Shown here piece after piece: positions 33,362 to 41,313 of a stretch of DNA of 64,000 nucleotides (position 1 is its first letter; each line of letters begins with the position of its first letter). A program made the translations under genes and the position numbers. The notes under the pieces are model-generated. The model made no database searches, was not told the origin of the DNA, and saw only the letters and a list, made by a program, of their open reading frames with translations. Origin of the DNA: 58-81 sp012729145 (lineage in GTDB: Bacteria > Synergistota > Synergistia > Synergistales > Thermovirgaceae); NCBI GenBank assembly GCA_040770625.1, contig JAXGIW010000003.1:1-64000 (forward strand), given 5' to 3'.

Positions 33362-35152
33362 CTATTCAGGGACCACCCTGATCATCCTCCGAAGAAGACC
33401 GTCAACATAATAGTTGGAACGGTAGCTCTTGAACGATCCTTCCCTGATCTTTTCCTCTTTTCTCTGGCTGCGGAGTTTCCTCTGGAGCTCCTCCTCAGCC
33501 TCCAGAGAGGAAGGATCCTCCCTCGGCGGCCCGAAACTCCTTACTTCGGCCACGACTTCATCGTTGGTCTCCATGGCCGAGAATTCCTTCAGCAGTTCAT
33601 CGAGACTTCTGATGGTCCTCCAGCCCATGAGGATCGACTCCTGGTCCGGTTCCTCAATACCCCCTCCACGGACGACCACTTCACATACTCCCTGGGCGTC
33701 CCCCGGCGCCTTGAGGGTCATCTTGTGGACCACCGGCTCCTTTCTGTAGGGGCGAAGGGTTATTTCCACATCGAAACTCCCTCCGGGGGGAACGACCTTG
33801 CGAGAAAGGGAAACGTCTTCAATGAGGACCACCCTGGGGTCGGCCGTTGCCTCAACATCGATATGCACCCCAAAGGGAATGATCTCGAAGAAAGGGTTGA
33901 GGGAGACAGCGTTGACCAGGTCGGTGAACTCCGAGAACATTGTCTTTGCCAGGTCCGTGGTGGAGAAGAACATATTTGTCCTCCGCCATCCGTCGACCAG
34001 CTTCCCTCCCTCGATCTTCAGGCTTATCTTGGCGCTCCCCTCGCCTATCCTGCCCCAGACATTATCCACAAGGCCGGTTACCATTTCAGGAATGACCTTG
34101 GTCATCATGAAGGGGTCGCTGGCGGTCTTGAACCTCTTGAAGGTCTCCTTACCGGAATCCACGTCCCGGAAATTAAGGGAAATGTCCATGACGGGTGCGA
34201 ACCGACCTGTAAAACCACCTATACCCTGAGGACGATCCTGGGTCACTATCCCCACTATGGAGGTCGGTGTTCCGATCTTGAAGGGCGTATCCAGGCTTGG
34301 CACAACCTGGTGTATCCAGGCCCTTGCCAGGGGGAAGGCCACAGCCCCCCGGTTGGTGAACGGGTGTGCGAAGGCGAGGAAGCGGCCGTCCTTCGATATC
34401 GCTGTAAGGGTACCCGTAGCAGCAAGGGAGACATCCCCCCAGGCTACAAGAACACTTACGGCCTCACCGGGTCTGAGGACAGGTTCGTACTCGACCGGAA
34501 GGGACAGGTCACCTCCTCCCCCGGGGAGGAGGATCACCGGATGTCCGATCACATCCTCGATCCTTTTCGCACTCCTGGGGCTGTAACCGCTGCCGGTCAG
34601 AGGAGCTGAAAGCTCTTTCGCTTCCTTTTCTTCTGTCTCATTACCAGGCTGGTCAAATGAAACCGTTGCATGTAGTCTCACATCCCCAGAGGAAGGATCT
34701 TCGAGCTTCAGCTCCGGAGGGTTCAAGGACGGGACCCTGTCGGGCCAGTTCCATATCTCTGCCATATCCTCTATTGGGGTCACCAGCCCCATCTGGTGTT
34801 CGCTGAAACTCCACCCGTAGCCGATAGCCCCTATCAGCTTGCCGTCGATGAAGACAGGGCTACCGCTCATTCCTGCAGCTATGCCACCGGTATTTTCTAT
34901 CACGGGACCTGAAGCCCTGACCAGGATCAGGTTGCGGGGGCTCCTGGCAGAGGGCATGACGCTGAGCACCTTAACAGGGAAAGAAACTACCTCGTTACCC
35001 TTGACGACAGTGTAGGCAACTCCTATCGCCCCCTCCCTGAGTGATCCTGATGGAAGGGTGCCCCCGGGAACTGAAAAGTCCGAGGGGCAGGCCGAGCCTG
35101 CAAAAAAAAGGTTAAAAGCCAGCAGAAGAAGGATGAGCGTCTTCATTGACAT
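33362..35152 (-). CDS. Exported SpoIVB-type (S55 family) serine peptidase-like protein
   Basis: 596 residues with an N-terminal signal peptide (MSMKTLILLLLAFNLFFAGS followed by a Cys at 22 that could be a lipobox). The peptidase core at about residues 78-135 carries GGIAAGMSGSPVF with presumed nucleophile Ser96, then GKLIGAIGYGW and MGLVTPIEDM, matching the SpoIVB S55 motif. The remaining 450 residues show repeated beta-rich modules of unknown role (FLAFAHPFTNRG, and PPGGSFDVEITLRP). SpoIVB proper acts in Bacillus sporulation; no sporulation genes are here, and the mla neighbours suggest an envelope function. The start ATG follows GGAGGT by 6 nt. Substrate unknown. Confidence 0.8.
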   Translation of the reverse strand: MSMKTLILLLLAFNLFFAGSACPSDFSVPGGTLPSGSLREGAIGVAYTVVKGNEVVSFPVKVLSVMPSARSPRNLILVRASGPVIENTGGIAAGMSGSPVFIDGKLIGAIGYGWSFSEHQMGLVTPIEDMAEIWNWPDRVPSLNPPELKLEDPSSGDVRLHATVSFDQPGNETEEKEAKELSAPLTGSGYSPRSAKRIEDVIGHPVILLPGGGGDLSLPVEYEPVLRPGEAVSVLVAWGDVSLAATGTLTAISKDGRFLAFAHPFTNRGAVAFPLARAWIHQVVPSLDTPFKIGTPTSIVGIVTQDRPQGIGGFTGRFAPVMDISLNFRDVDSGKETFKRFKTASDPFMMTKVIPEMVTGLVDNVWGRIGEGSAKISLKIEGGKLVDGWRRTNMFFSTTDLAKTMFSEFTDLVNAVSLNPFFEIIPFGVHIDVEATADPRVVLIEDVSLSRKVVPPGGSFDVEITLRPYRKEPVVHKMTLKAPGDAQGVCEVVVRGGGIEEPDQESILMGWRTIRSLDELLKEFSAMETNDEVVAEVRSFGPPREDPSSLEAEEELQRKLRSQRKEEKIREGSFKSYRSNYYVDGLLRRMIRVVPE

Positions 35153-35173
35153 CGACAGACCTCCGAGAATTGA

Positions 35174-36278
35174 TCACTTTCCGTGCTTCCTGAACCGGAG
35201 AAAGGCGAGGATGAATTCATCGATGTCGCCGTCCAGAACTGCCTGAACACTGCCTTTTTCCAGGTTTGTGCGGTGATCCTTCACCAATGTGTATGGGTGT
35301 AGGACATAGGATCTTATCTGGCTGCCCCAGCCGATCTCTTTCTTCTCTCCCTGAATGGCATTGATCTGCTCCTGTCTTTCCTGCAGCATTCTTTCGTAAA
35401 GACGTCCCCTGAGTACCTGCATGGCGCTCTGGCGGTTCATGTGCTGTGAGCGTTCGTTCTGGCAGCTAACGACGATACCCGTCGACAGATGGGTGATCCT
35501 TACTGCCGAATCGGTCATGTTCACATGCTGCCCCCCGGCCCCCCCTGATCGATAGGTATCGATCCTGAGATCCTCGGGGTTGATCTCGATCTCCACGTCA
35601 TCTGGCAGCTCCGGTGAGACATTTAGAGAGGCAAAGCTTGTATGTCTCCTCTTGGCCGTGTCAAAGGGGGACATTCTTACCAGCCTGTGGACACCCCTTT
35701 CCGTCTTCAGGTAGCCGTAAGCGTATTCTCCAGCCACATGGATCGTTGCCGACTTGATCCCGGCCTCCTCGTCCTCGATCATCTCCAGGATCCGTGTTCT
35801 GAAACCCTTCGCCTCGGCCCATCGAAGGTACATCCTGAGGAGCATCTCGGCCCAGTCCTGTGAATCGTGGCCTCCCGCGCCGGGGTGAATGCTCAGGATC
35901 GCGTTGGATTCATCGTACTCCTCATCAAAAAGGAAAAGAAGCTGAAGGTCGTGGATCCTCTTCTCCAAAAGAGATGCCCGTTCGTGGAACTCTCTTTCAA
36001 GCTCAGGGTCTTCCTCTGCGTTAAGGAGATCGACCATGGTCTGAAGTTCATCCAACTCTGCAGAGATATCTTTCCAGGAATCCAGCTTTGACTGAAGACG
36101 GGCCAGCTCCTTGGTTACGGACTGGGGATCTTCACCTGTCCAGAAGTCAGGATCGGATGTGACCTCCGTCAATCTTTCGATCCCGGCAAACAGTACGGCC
36201 GGGTCAAAGGCTGTCCTTCAACTCGGAAGCAAGCGAGTGAAGTCCCTCCATTACTGTAGTCATGGACATCTGAGCCAT
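35174..36278 (-). CDS. prfB: Peptide chain release factor 2, programmed +1 frameshift
   Basis: Releases nascent proteins at UGA and UAA codons. Translation starts at ATG 36278 behind GGAGG, reads 24 sense codons ending in CTT, and meets an in-frame TGA at 36206-36204. After a +1 shift (T36206 skipped) it continues from GAC at 36205 for 343 codons, for 367 residues in total. The catalytic GGQ is in SGGAGGQHVNMTDSAV. The stop-codon recognition tripeptide SPF, in RMSPFDTAKRRHTS, marks RF2 rather than RF1. The frameshift makes RF2 self-limiting, as in most bacteria. It is the first gene of the block running to glpX. Confidence 0.97.
36203..36209 (-). promoter_or_regulatory. RF2 +1 frameshift site (CTTTGAC)
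   Basis: The minus-strand sequence CTT TGA C at 36209-36203 matches the classic slippery site: the peptidyl-tRNA on CTT re-pairs on TTT when RF2 is scarce. The usual upstream Shine-Dalgarno-like stimulator is weak here; the only nearby purine runs are GAAGGA and a GAG a little further up, about 6 nt or more away. Confidence 0.92.
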
Positions 36279-36321
36279 GTCGATCCCCTCCAAATGTCAT
36301 CATCGCCCGGGAGTGTTATCA

Positions 36322-36350
36322 TTTACAGTTGCAGGCATTTCATTATATCA
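36322..36350. promoter_or_regulatory. Overlapping divergent promoters of prfB and birA
   Basis: On the minus strand an extended -10 TGATATAAT lies at 36350-36342, without a good -35, pointing to prfB with a leader of about 55 nt. On the plus strand TTTACA (36322-36327), 16 nt, and TATATC (36344-36349) point to birA. The two -10 elements share the same bases, so the promoters probably exclude each other. Confidence 0.55.
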
Positions 36351-36387
36351 TCACGTGAACCTCAACGAGGGGGCAAGACTCAAGCCT

Positions 36388-37383
36388 ATGGATCCCGTCC
36401 TTAACACGAAGGTGGCTGTCCTGAAAGAGCTGATCGACGCGGGTGGACAGACAGTTTCCGGTGGAGCTGTATGCAGATCCCTGGGCCTTTCCCGGCAGGC
36501 TGTATGGAAGGCGGTCAAGGCCCTCCGGGAAGACGGATACACCATCAGTTCCGTCCCGGTAAAGGGTTACAGGTTCGTCTCCTCACCGGACAACGACCTG
36601 GAACCCTCCTGGATAGAGGCTGTTCTTTTCGACTGCCCCTGGGGGCATCCTGTACTCTACTGGAAGAGCCTGGACTCCACCCAGACACAGGCAAAAGACC
36701 TCGCGCGGAAGGGAGCCAGGGAAGGCCTTGTAGTAACTACCGGTTACCAGGTCTCCGGAAGAGGAAGACTTGGCAGAAAGTGGGTCTCGGCACCGGAGGG
36801 CGGGATCTATTTCTCCGTTGTTATCCGCCCGGCACTACCTCCCGAGTCTATCCAGGTCCTCAGCCTGGTGTCGGCCATGTCGGTCCAGGATGCGATACTG
36901 GACATCTGTGGAGTGAAGTGCCAGCTTAAATGGCCCAACGACATCCTCTGGGAGGGAGCAAAGCTTTGCGGGATCCTTACCGAAGTATCCAGTGAGCCAG
37001 GTCTGGTCCATTTCGCGGTCACAGGGATAGGGATCAACGCCAACTCCCGGGGAATGCCTCTCGGGGACGGGGCTGAAGCCACATCCCTTTCATCCATTAT
37101 CGGCAGGAGAGTTCACAGGGGAGAGATCGTCGCCGGCGTGGTCCGGGCCCTCAACAGGGCTGTAAGGGAACTGGAGTCGGACAATGGGGTCGGGAGAGCC
37201 CTTGCCGAATATTCCTCAAGATGTGACACCCTGGGAAGAAAGGTCCGTGTCGTCTTTGACGGAGGAGAGGTGACCGGAGAGGCAGTGGCCCTGGGAGAAA
37301 AAGGTGAGATCGTTGTCAGGACCGACAACGGGACCCGTTCCTTTACCTCCGCTGACGTGAACCACCTCAGGGCCTTTGACTGA
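36388..37383 (+). CDS. birA: Bifunctional biotin--protein ligase/biotin operon repressor
   Basis: 331 residues. An N-terminal winged helix (about residues 5-60, AVCRSLGLSRQAVWKAVKAL) precedes the ligase domain with the biotinyl-5'-AMP loop GRGRLGRKWVSAPEGG, KWPNDILWEGAKLCGIL and GIGINAN, and a C-terminal SH3-like domain. It attaches biotin to carboxyl-carrier proteins and, given the HTH, should also repress biotin genes. I chose ATG 36388 on homology; the longer frame back to 36277 overlaps the promoters. The ribosome site is poor (GAGGGGG, 14 nt away). No biotin synthesis gene lies in the window. Confidence 0.92.
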   Translation: MDPVLNTKVAVLKELIDAGGQTVSGGAVCRSLGLSRQAVWKAVKALREDGYTISSVPVKGYRFVSSPDNDLEPSWIEAVLFDCPWGHPVLYWKSLDSTQTQAKDLARKGAREGLVVTTGYQVSGRGRLGRKWVSAPEGGIYFSVVIRPALPPESIQVLSLVSAMSVQDAILDICGVKCQLKWPNDILWEGAKLCGILTEVSSEPGLVHFAVTGIGINANSRGMPLGDGAEATSLSSIIGRRVHRGEIVAGVVRALNRAVRELESDNGVGRALAEYSSRCDTLGRKVRVVFDGGEVTGEAVALGEKGEIVVRTDNGTRSFTSADVNHLRAFD

Positions 37384-37387
37384 AATC

Positions 37388-38230
37388 TCAGGGGTTCCTT
37401 CTAAGAAAGTCCCAGATCCTCAGGTACTGGTCATAAAGAAAGAGAATGAAGTCTTCCTCCATCCTTGGAGGGGGGAGCTCTATGTATCTGGGGTTCTCCC
37501 CCAGCCTCTCCCTCACCACGTCTGGTGTCCATGGGTCCACTGCAACTATCCAGCCCTGTCTTCTCGCTTCATCAAGGGCGGTATCGAGAACATTCATGGC
37601 TTCTGAACGGGACCACTCCTCCTTGACATGGGAAGGAGGTCTTACCGTCCTGCCAGAAGCAGCCTGCAGCCATCTTCCGTACTTCCAGCAGAGATCAAGG
37701 ATAGCGCTCTCTCCTATCATGTTCCTCCCGACGATCACAGTACTGTCGAGCCGGGCCTGAAACTCGGCCAGCCTTCTCTGGAAATAGTCGTATTCTCCGG
37801 GCTTGCAGGAAGATAGTATCTGAAGTATCCGGAGCCCGATAAAGGGAAGGGCTGCAGGATCCATGAAGCTCTCGTCCACGTCTGTTACTGATGGCATCCT
37901 GTCGAACAGAAAAAAGACCTGGAATTTTCCTTCAAAACCCTTTCCGAGAAGCCGCGTCCCCTCCACAGGGTCCAGCGTGATAACGACCGCTCCGGTCGGA
38001 GGAATTTTTCGGGCCTTTACCATCTCCCCCTTCTCCCCCCATGTCACCACCGGTTGGACCGTCACCTGGACTCCACCTATGAAACGGGTCAGCATGGAAA
38101 GCCAGGGGTTGGTAACCCAGACCTCTAAAGCTTCACATTTGCTCCCAAAAAGGATAATAACCATTATCAGGGCCAGAAGAATGACCCGCGACCACTCCCC
38201 GGGTCCCTTTTTCCTGGATACATTTTCCAT
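37388..38230 (-). CDS. Unrecognised exported protein, possibly TroA/ZnuA-fold
   Basis: 280 residues from the ATG at 38230, reading MENVSRKKGPGEWSR; an open frame continues upstream into pyrE. An N-terminal signal sequence (VILLALIMVIILFGSKCEA) predicts export. The mature part begins LEVWVTNPWLSMLTRFIGG, and the later pattern (ARLDSTVIVGRNMIGESAIL, then WIVAVDPWTPDVVRERLGE) is loosely reminiscent of zinc/manganese ABC solute-binding proteins. However, the metal-binding histidines of that family are not evident. It is the last gene of the pyr operon, 46 nt after pyrE. I cannot assign a function; the fold suggestion is weak. Confidence 0.7.
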   Translation of the reverse strand: MENVSRKKGPGEWSRVILLALIMVIILFGSKCEALEVWVTNPWLSMLTRFIGGVQVTVQPVVTWGEKGEMVKARKIPPTGAVVITLDPVEGTRLLGKGFEGKFQVFFLFDRMPSVTDVDESFMDPAALPFIGLRILQILSSCKPGEYDYFQRRLAEFQARLDSTVIVGRNMIGESAILDLCWKYGRWLQAASGRTVRPPSHVKEEWSRSEAMNVLDTALDEARRQGWIVAVDPWTPDVVRERLGENPRYIELPPPRMEEDFILFLYDQYLRIWDFLRRNP

Positions 38231-38276
38231 CAAACAAGATGCCCCCTGTAAAGACAGATCGAAACCTTTCCCGGCC

Positions 38277-38864
38277 TCAGAGCGAAAGCCTCCGGCTGCC
38301 AGGCTCGGAAAGGGGAACACCCTCCCTGCAGAGGGGGCAATCCTCCCTGCTGTAGTTGGGGAAATCAAAAGTGACCAGTGAAACCAGATCCGACCCCAGA
38401 CCGGTCGTGCCGCCGCTGCGGTCGGCAATACACCCGGCACCCAGAAAAGAAGTCCCTGAAAGGCCATCCATCAGATCTTTTGTCTCCAGCGTCGATCTTC
38501 CCGTGGTGACCACATCTTCTACGATGACGTATCTGGCAGTGCCAGGGGAAGGAAATCTTCTAAGTTTCATCGAACCCTTCTCTCTTTCGCAAAAGATAAA
38601 GGGCACGCCCAGACTCCTGGCCACCTCATGTCCTATGATGACCCCGCCCATAGCAGGAGAGACAACGAGAGACGGTCGAGGTTCAGAGAGCTTTTCTGCA
38701 AGAAGGGAACCGGCAAGGGCCGCATTCTCGGGGTACATCAGGAAAAGGGCGCATTGAAGGTAGTGGGCGCTGTGAAGCCCGGAGGAGAGAGCAAAATGAC
38801 CTTCCTGCAGGGCTCCAGCCTCTTTCATAAGGGCTGTGATGCTTACCGGATGGTTAATATCCAT
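38277..38864 (-). CDS. pyrE: Orotate phosphoribosyltransferase
   Basis: Joins orotate to PRPP to make OMP. It has 195 residues from ATG 38864, 6 nt after GGAGGG and inside the end of pyrF (11-nt overlap). The PRPP motif is YVIVEDVVTTGRSTLETK. FALSSGLHSAHYLQCA carries the substrate loop, and VVSPAMGGVIIGHEVARSLG the second phosphate site. The C-terminal extension with CPLC resembles the PyrE group of Aquifex/clostridia type. Confidence 0.95.
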   Translation of the reverse strand: MDINHPVSITALMKEAGALQEGHFALSSGLHSAHYLQCALFLMYPENAALAGSLLAEKLSEPRPSLVVSPAMGGVIIGHEVARSLGVPFIFCEREKGSMKLRRFPSPGTARYVIVEDVVTTGRSTLETKDLMDGLSGTSFLGAGCIADRSGGTTGLGSDLVSLVTFDFPNYSREDCPLCREGVPLSEPGSRRLSL

Positions 38865-39579
38865 TATTTTCCCTCCAGCGCTCAAGACGTTCAGAATATG
38901 CGGACATGGCGTCCAACGGCGATGGAGCCCTTACGATGGGTCTTCCGATAACGACGTAGTCTGCCCCCATCTGCAGCGCATCTTCCAGGGAGGCCGTCCT
39001 CTTCTGGTCGTCCTGGACTCCCTGACCGTCCCTGATCCCGGGGACAACCGTGACTAGCCTGTCCGTGGAACGAGGGACAACGAGGGGAAGATCTCTCGGA
39101 GAACAGACTATACCTTCAAGACCGCAATCCTCACAGAGCCGCGCCCGGCTCAGGATCGTCCCTTGCAGCGCTGACCCGGGAGATATCATGTCAAGGGATA
39201 TCTGGTCCATACTGGTCAGGACCGTTACACCCAGTAGCATCAAGGATGAACCGACACCAGCCTTCGCTGATACCGCGGCCCTGAGCATCTCTTCGCCTCC
39301 CGAAGCGTGAAGGGTCAGCGCCCAGATGCCTTTACGGGCAAAAAGGTCCACCGCTTCTGCTACGGTGTTAGGAATGTCATGCAATTTCAGGTCCAGGAAG
39401 ACCCTGAACCCCGCCCTCATGACTCGCCTTACGAATTGCATCCCCCCCGCAGCGAAAAGCCTTGGGCCTATCTTTACATAACGGAGGTTCTCCTTGAGGA
39501 GATCCAGGATCCTTTCGGCTTCGGCGGGCCTCTTCACATCCACGGCCAGGATCAAGCCCGGACCATCTTTTCTCGTCAT
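38854..39579 (-). CDS. pyrF: Orotidine 5'-phosphate decarboxylase
   Basis: Converts OMP to UMP, the last de novo step. It has 241 residues. ILAVDVKRPAEAERIL opens the barrel, the catalytic lysine and aspartate cluster is FLDLKLHDIPNTVAEAV, and the phosphate loop is VVPGIRDGQGVQDDQKR followed by ADYVVIGRPIVRAPSP. Its ATG overlaps the pyrD stop (ATGA). Confidence 0.97.
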   Translation of the reverse strand: MTRKDGPGLILAVDVKRPAEAERILDLLKENLRYVKIGPRLFAAGGMQFVRRVMRAGFRVFLDLKLHDIPNTVAEAVDLFARKGIWALTLHASGGEEMLRAAVSAKAGVGSSLMLLGVTVLTSMDQISLDMISPGSALQGTILSRARLCEDCGLEGIVCSPRDLPLVVPRSTDRLVTVVPGIRDGQGVQDDQKRTASLEDALQMGADYVVIGRPIVRAPSPLDAMSAYSERLERWRENNGY

Positions 39580-40523
39580 CGGGACTTTTCTCCATTTTCC
39601 CCTTGATCGTTACGGGCCCTCCCGACCAGTTCTCTCACTGATGCAAGTCCCTTTTTCGTCAGGTTCGCTTCCAGTTCCCTGCAGATAGATGCGGGAAGGC
39701 CGGAATCAATGAACAGAGCCGTTCCGACCTCGACTGCGGAGGCACCTGCAAGTATCATGGAAAGGGCATCACCGGGCCTTGCTATACCACCGCATCCAAT
39801 AACAGGGATATTCACCGCTCCCGCAGCCTCCCAGACCGCCCTGAGAGCCAGAGGGAATATCGCCGGCCCTGAAAGTCCGGCAAACACGTTCTCAAAGAAG
39901 GGCCTCTCCAGATCATTGTCTATGGCCATACCAAGCCAGGTGTTCCCGACAACCACTGCCTGGGCTCCGCACTCCTGGCTTAACCTCGCAAATTCGCCCA
40001 TCGATGGGACCTGGGGGGACAGTTTTACCCACAAGGGTCCTTCCCAGACCTGTCTTGCCATCGAAACAGCGTTCCCAAGACTTTCGGTGTGAACTCCCCA
40101 TGACAACCCTCCCCTCGAAACGTTGGGGCAGGATACGTTCATCTCTACCACCCCTACCATGGATCTGCAGACCTTCAGCCTCTCAAGTATTCTGCGGAGA
40201 TCCTCCAGGGTCTCAAAAGCTATATTCACTATGACAGGTCTACAGGAATTATCAAGAAGAGGCAGTTCCTTGGCGATGAAATGCTCCACCCCGTAGTTCT
40301 GAAGCCCGATGCTGTTCAGAATCCCCGCATAGGTCTCCATGATCCTGAAGCCCCGATTTCCCTCTCTTGGTTCGAAGGTCATCCCCTTGCTGCATACTGC
40401 ACCGACCCCCTCCATGGATCCTGCCGGCCAGAGGCGGGGATCCATGGGCCAGACGCCGGAAGCCACTATGACGGGCGTTTCAAGGTTGACGCCGCCAACA
40501 TTCGTTCTGAGACTACTTTCCAT
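39576..40523 (-). CDS. pyrD: Dihydroorotate dehydrogenase B, catalytic subunit
   Basis: FMN enzyme oxidising dihydroorotate to orotate with electrons passed through PyrK. It has 315 residues from ATG 40523, 5 nt after GGTGG. The class 1 active-site Cys is in EMNVSCPNVSRGG. VIGCGGIARPGDALSMILAGASAVEVGTAL-type phosphate loops bind FMN. The presence of PyrK next door marks the NAD-linked type 1B enzyme, which suits an anaerobe better than quinone-linked PyrD. It overlaps pyrK by 11 nt. Confidence 0.96.
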   Translation of the reverse strand: MESSLRTNVGGVNLETPVIVASGVWPMDPRLWPAGSMEGVGAVCSKGMTFEPREGNRGFRIMETYAGILNSIGLQNYGVEHFIAKELPLLDNSCRPVIVNIAFETLEDLRRILERLKVCRSMVGVVEMNVSCPNVSRGGLSWGVHTESLGNAVSMARQVWEGPLWVKLSPQVPSMGEFARLSQECGAQAVVVGNTWLGMAIDNDLERPFFENVFAGLSGPAIFPLALRAVWEAAGAVNIPVIGCGGIARPGDALSMILAGASAVEVGTALFIDSGLPASICRELEANLTKKGLASVRELVGRARNDQGENGEKSR

Positions 40524-41313
40524 GAGCGCCACCGAAGACCTCGCGCCATTCAAAGACGGGACCGTCAACACAGACCCTTTTCATTCCCGAGCCAGTCCTG
40601 ATTGAACAACCCAGGCATCCTCCGGTCCCGCAGGCCATTCTCTTTTCCAGGCTGACAAGGAGTTTTTCGCACCCCTTTTCATGAACCCTGCCCAGCCCTC
40701 GCAGCATGGCTTCCGGTCCGCACCCCCAGACCTCGTGCCCCTGTCCGACAAAGGAGAGAGTGTCCTCCACAGGATCTCCATGCCTTCCAATGGAGCCGTC
40801 ATCGGAGTTGATCCGGATCCCCGGAAACCTCTCCAAACACCATTCTACGAATTTCTCCCAGCCCTTTCCTGGAACTCCCAGTACCGCAGTGATACGGACC
40901 TTTTCTGAAGAGAAGGAGGAAATGCCGATGAAGGGCGCGATCCCGAGCGTACCGGCTACCAGAACAAGTTCATCCCCGACAGGTTCAGGAAATCCGTTCC
41001 CGCAAGGCCCCCTCAATTCAAGGGCGGCGCCCGGAGGAAGCGAAGCCAGACGGGCTGTACCCCTTCCGGAGATCCTGAAGAGGAATTCAAGGACGTTACC
41101 TTTTGATGCCACCAGGGCAAGGGGACGTCCAAGAAGAGGGTCAAGAACCCCTCTCTCCCTGATCAGGAAGAACTGACCAGGTATCGCCTTTGGAGTCAGA
41201 CCCTCGAGTTCTACCCCCATATGAACACAGTGGTCTCCAAGAGACCGGGAGAAGAAGAGAGACCCTCTCCTGTCAGCCGGCGGTCCTTTCATGGGAGCCA
41301 CGGAACGATCCAC
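40513..41313 (-). CDS. pyrK: Dihydroorotate dehydrogenase B, electron-transfer subunit
   Basis: Carries FAD and a [2Fe-2S] cluster and hands electrons from PyrD to NAD. It has 266 residues from GTG 41313, which shares a G with the pyrC stop (TAGTG) and lies 8 nt after AGGGGG; ATG 41292 is the alternative. The FAD motif is LLGRPLALVA, NAD-binding is GTLGIAPFIG, and the cluster cysteines are in RMACGTGGCLGCSIRTGSG followed by a fourth Cys in KRVCVDGPVF. Confidence 0.94.
   Translation of the reverse strand: MDRSVAPMKGPPADRRGSLFFSRSLGDHCVHMGVELEGLTPKAIPGQFFLIRERGVLDPLLGRPLALVASKGNVLEFLFRISGRGTARLASLPPGAALELRGPCGNGFPEPVGDELVLVAGTLGIAPFIGISSFSSEKVRITAVLGVPGKGWEKFVEWCLERFPGIRINSDDGSIGRHGDPVEDTLSFVGQGHEVWGCGPEAMLRGLGRVHEKGCEKLLVSLEKRMACGTGGCLGCSIRTGSGMKRVCVDGPVFEWREVFGGAHGK

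Noticed and set aside
33266..34609. 447-codon open frame on the plus strand
   Set aside because: Antisense to the S55 peptidase gene; no recognisable domain, no ribosome site.
40513..41313. Independent ferredoxin-NADP reductase
   Set aside because: Position between pyrC and pyrD and the C-terminal cysteine pattern identify PyrK.
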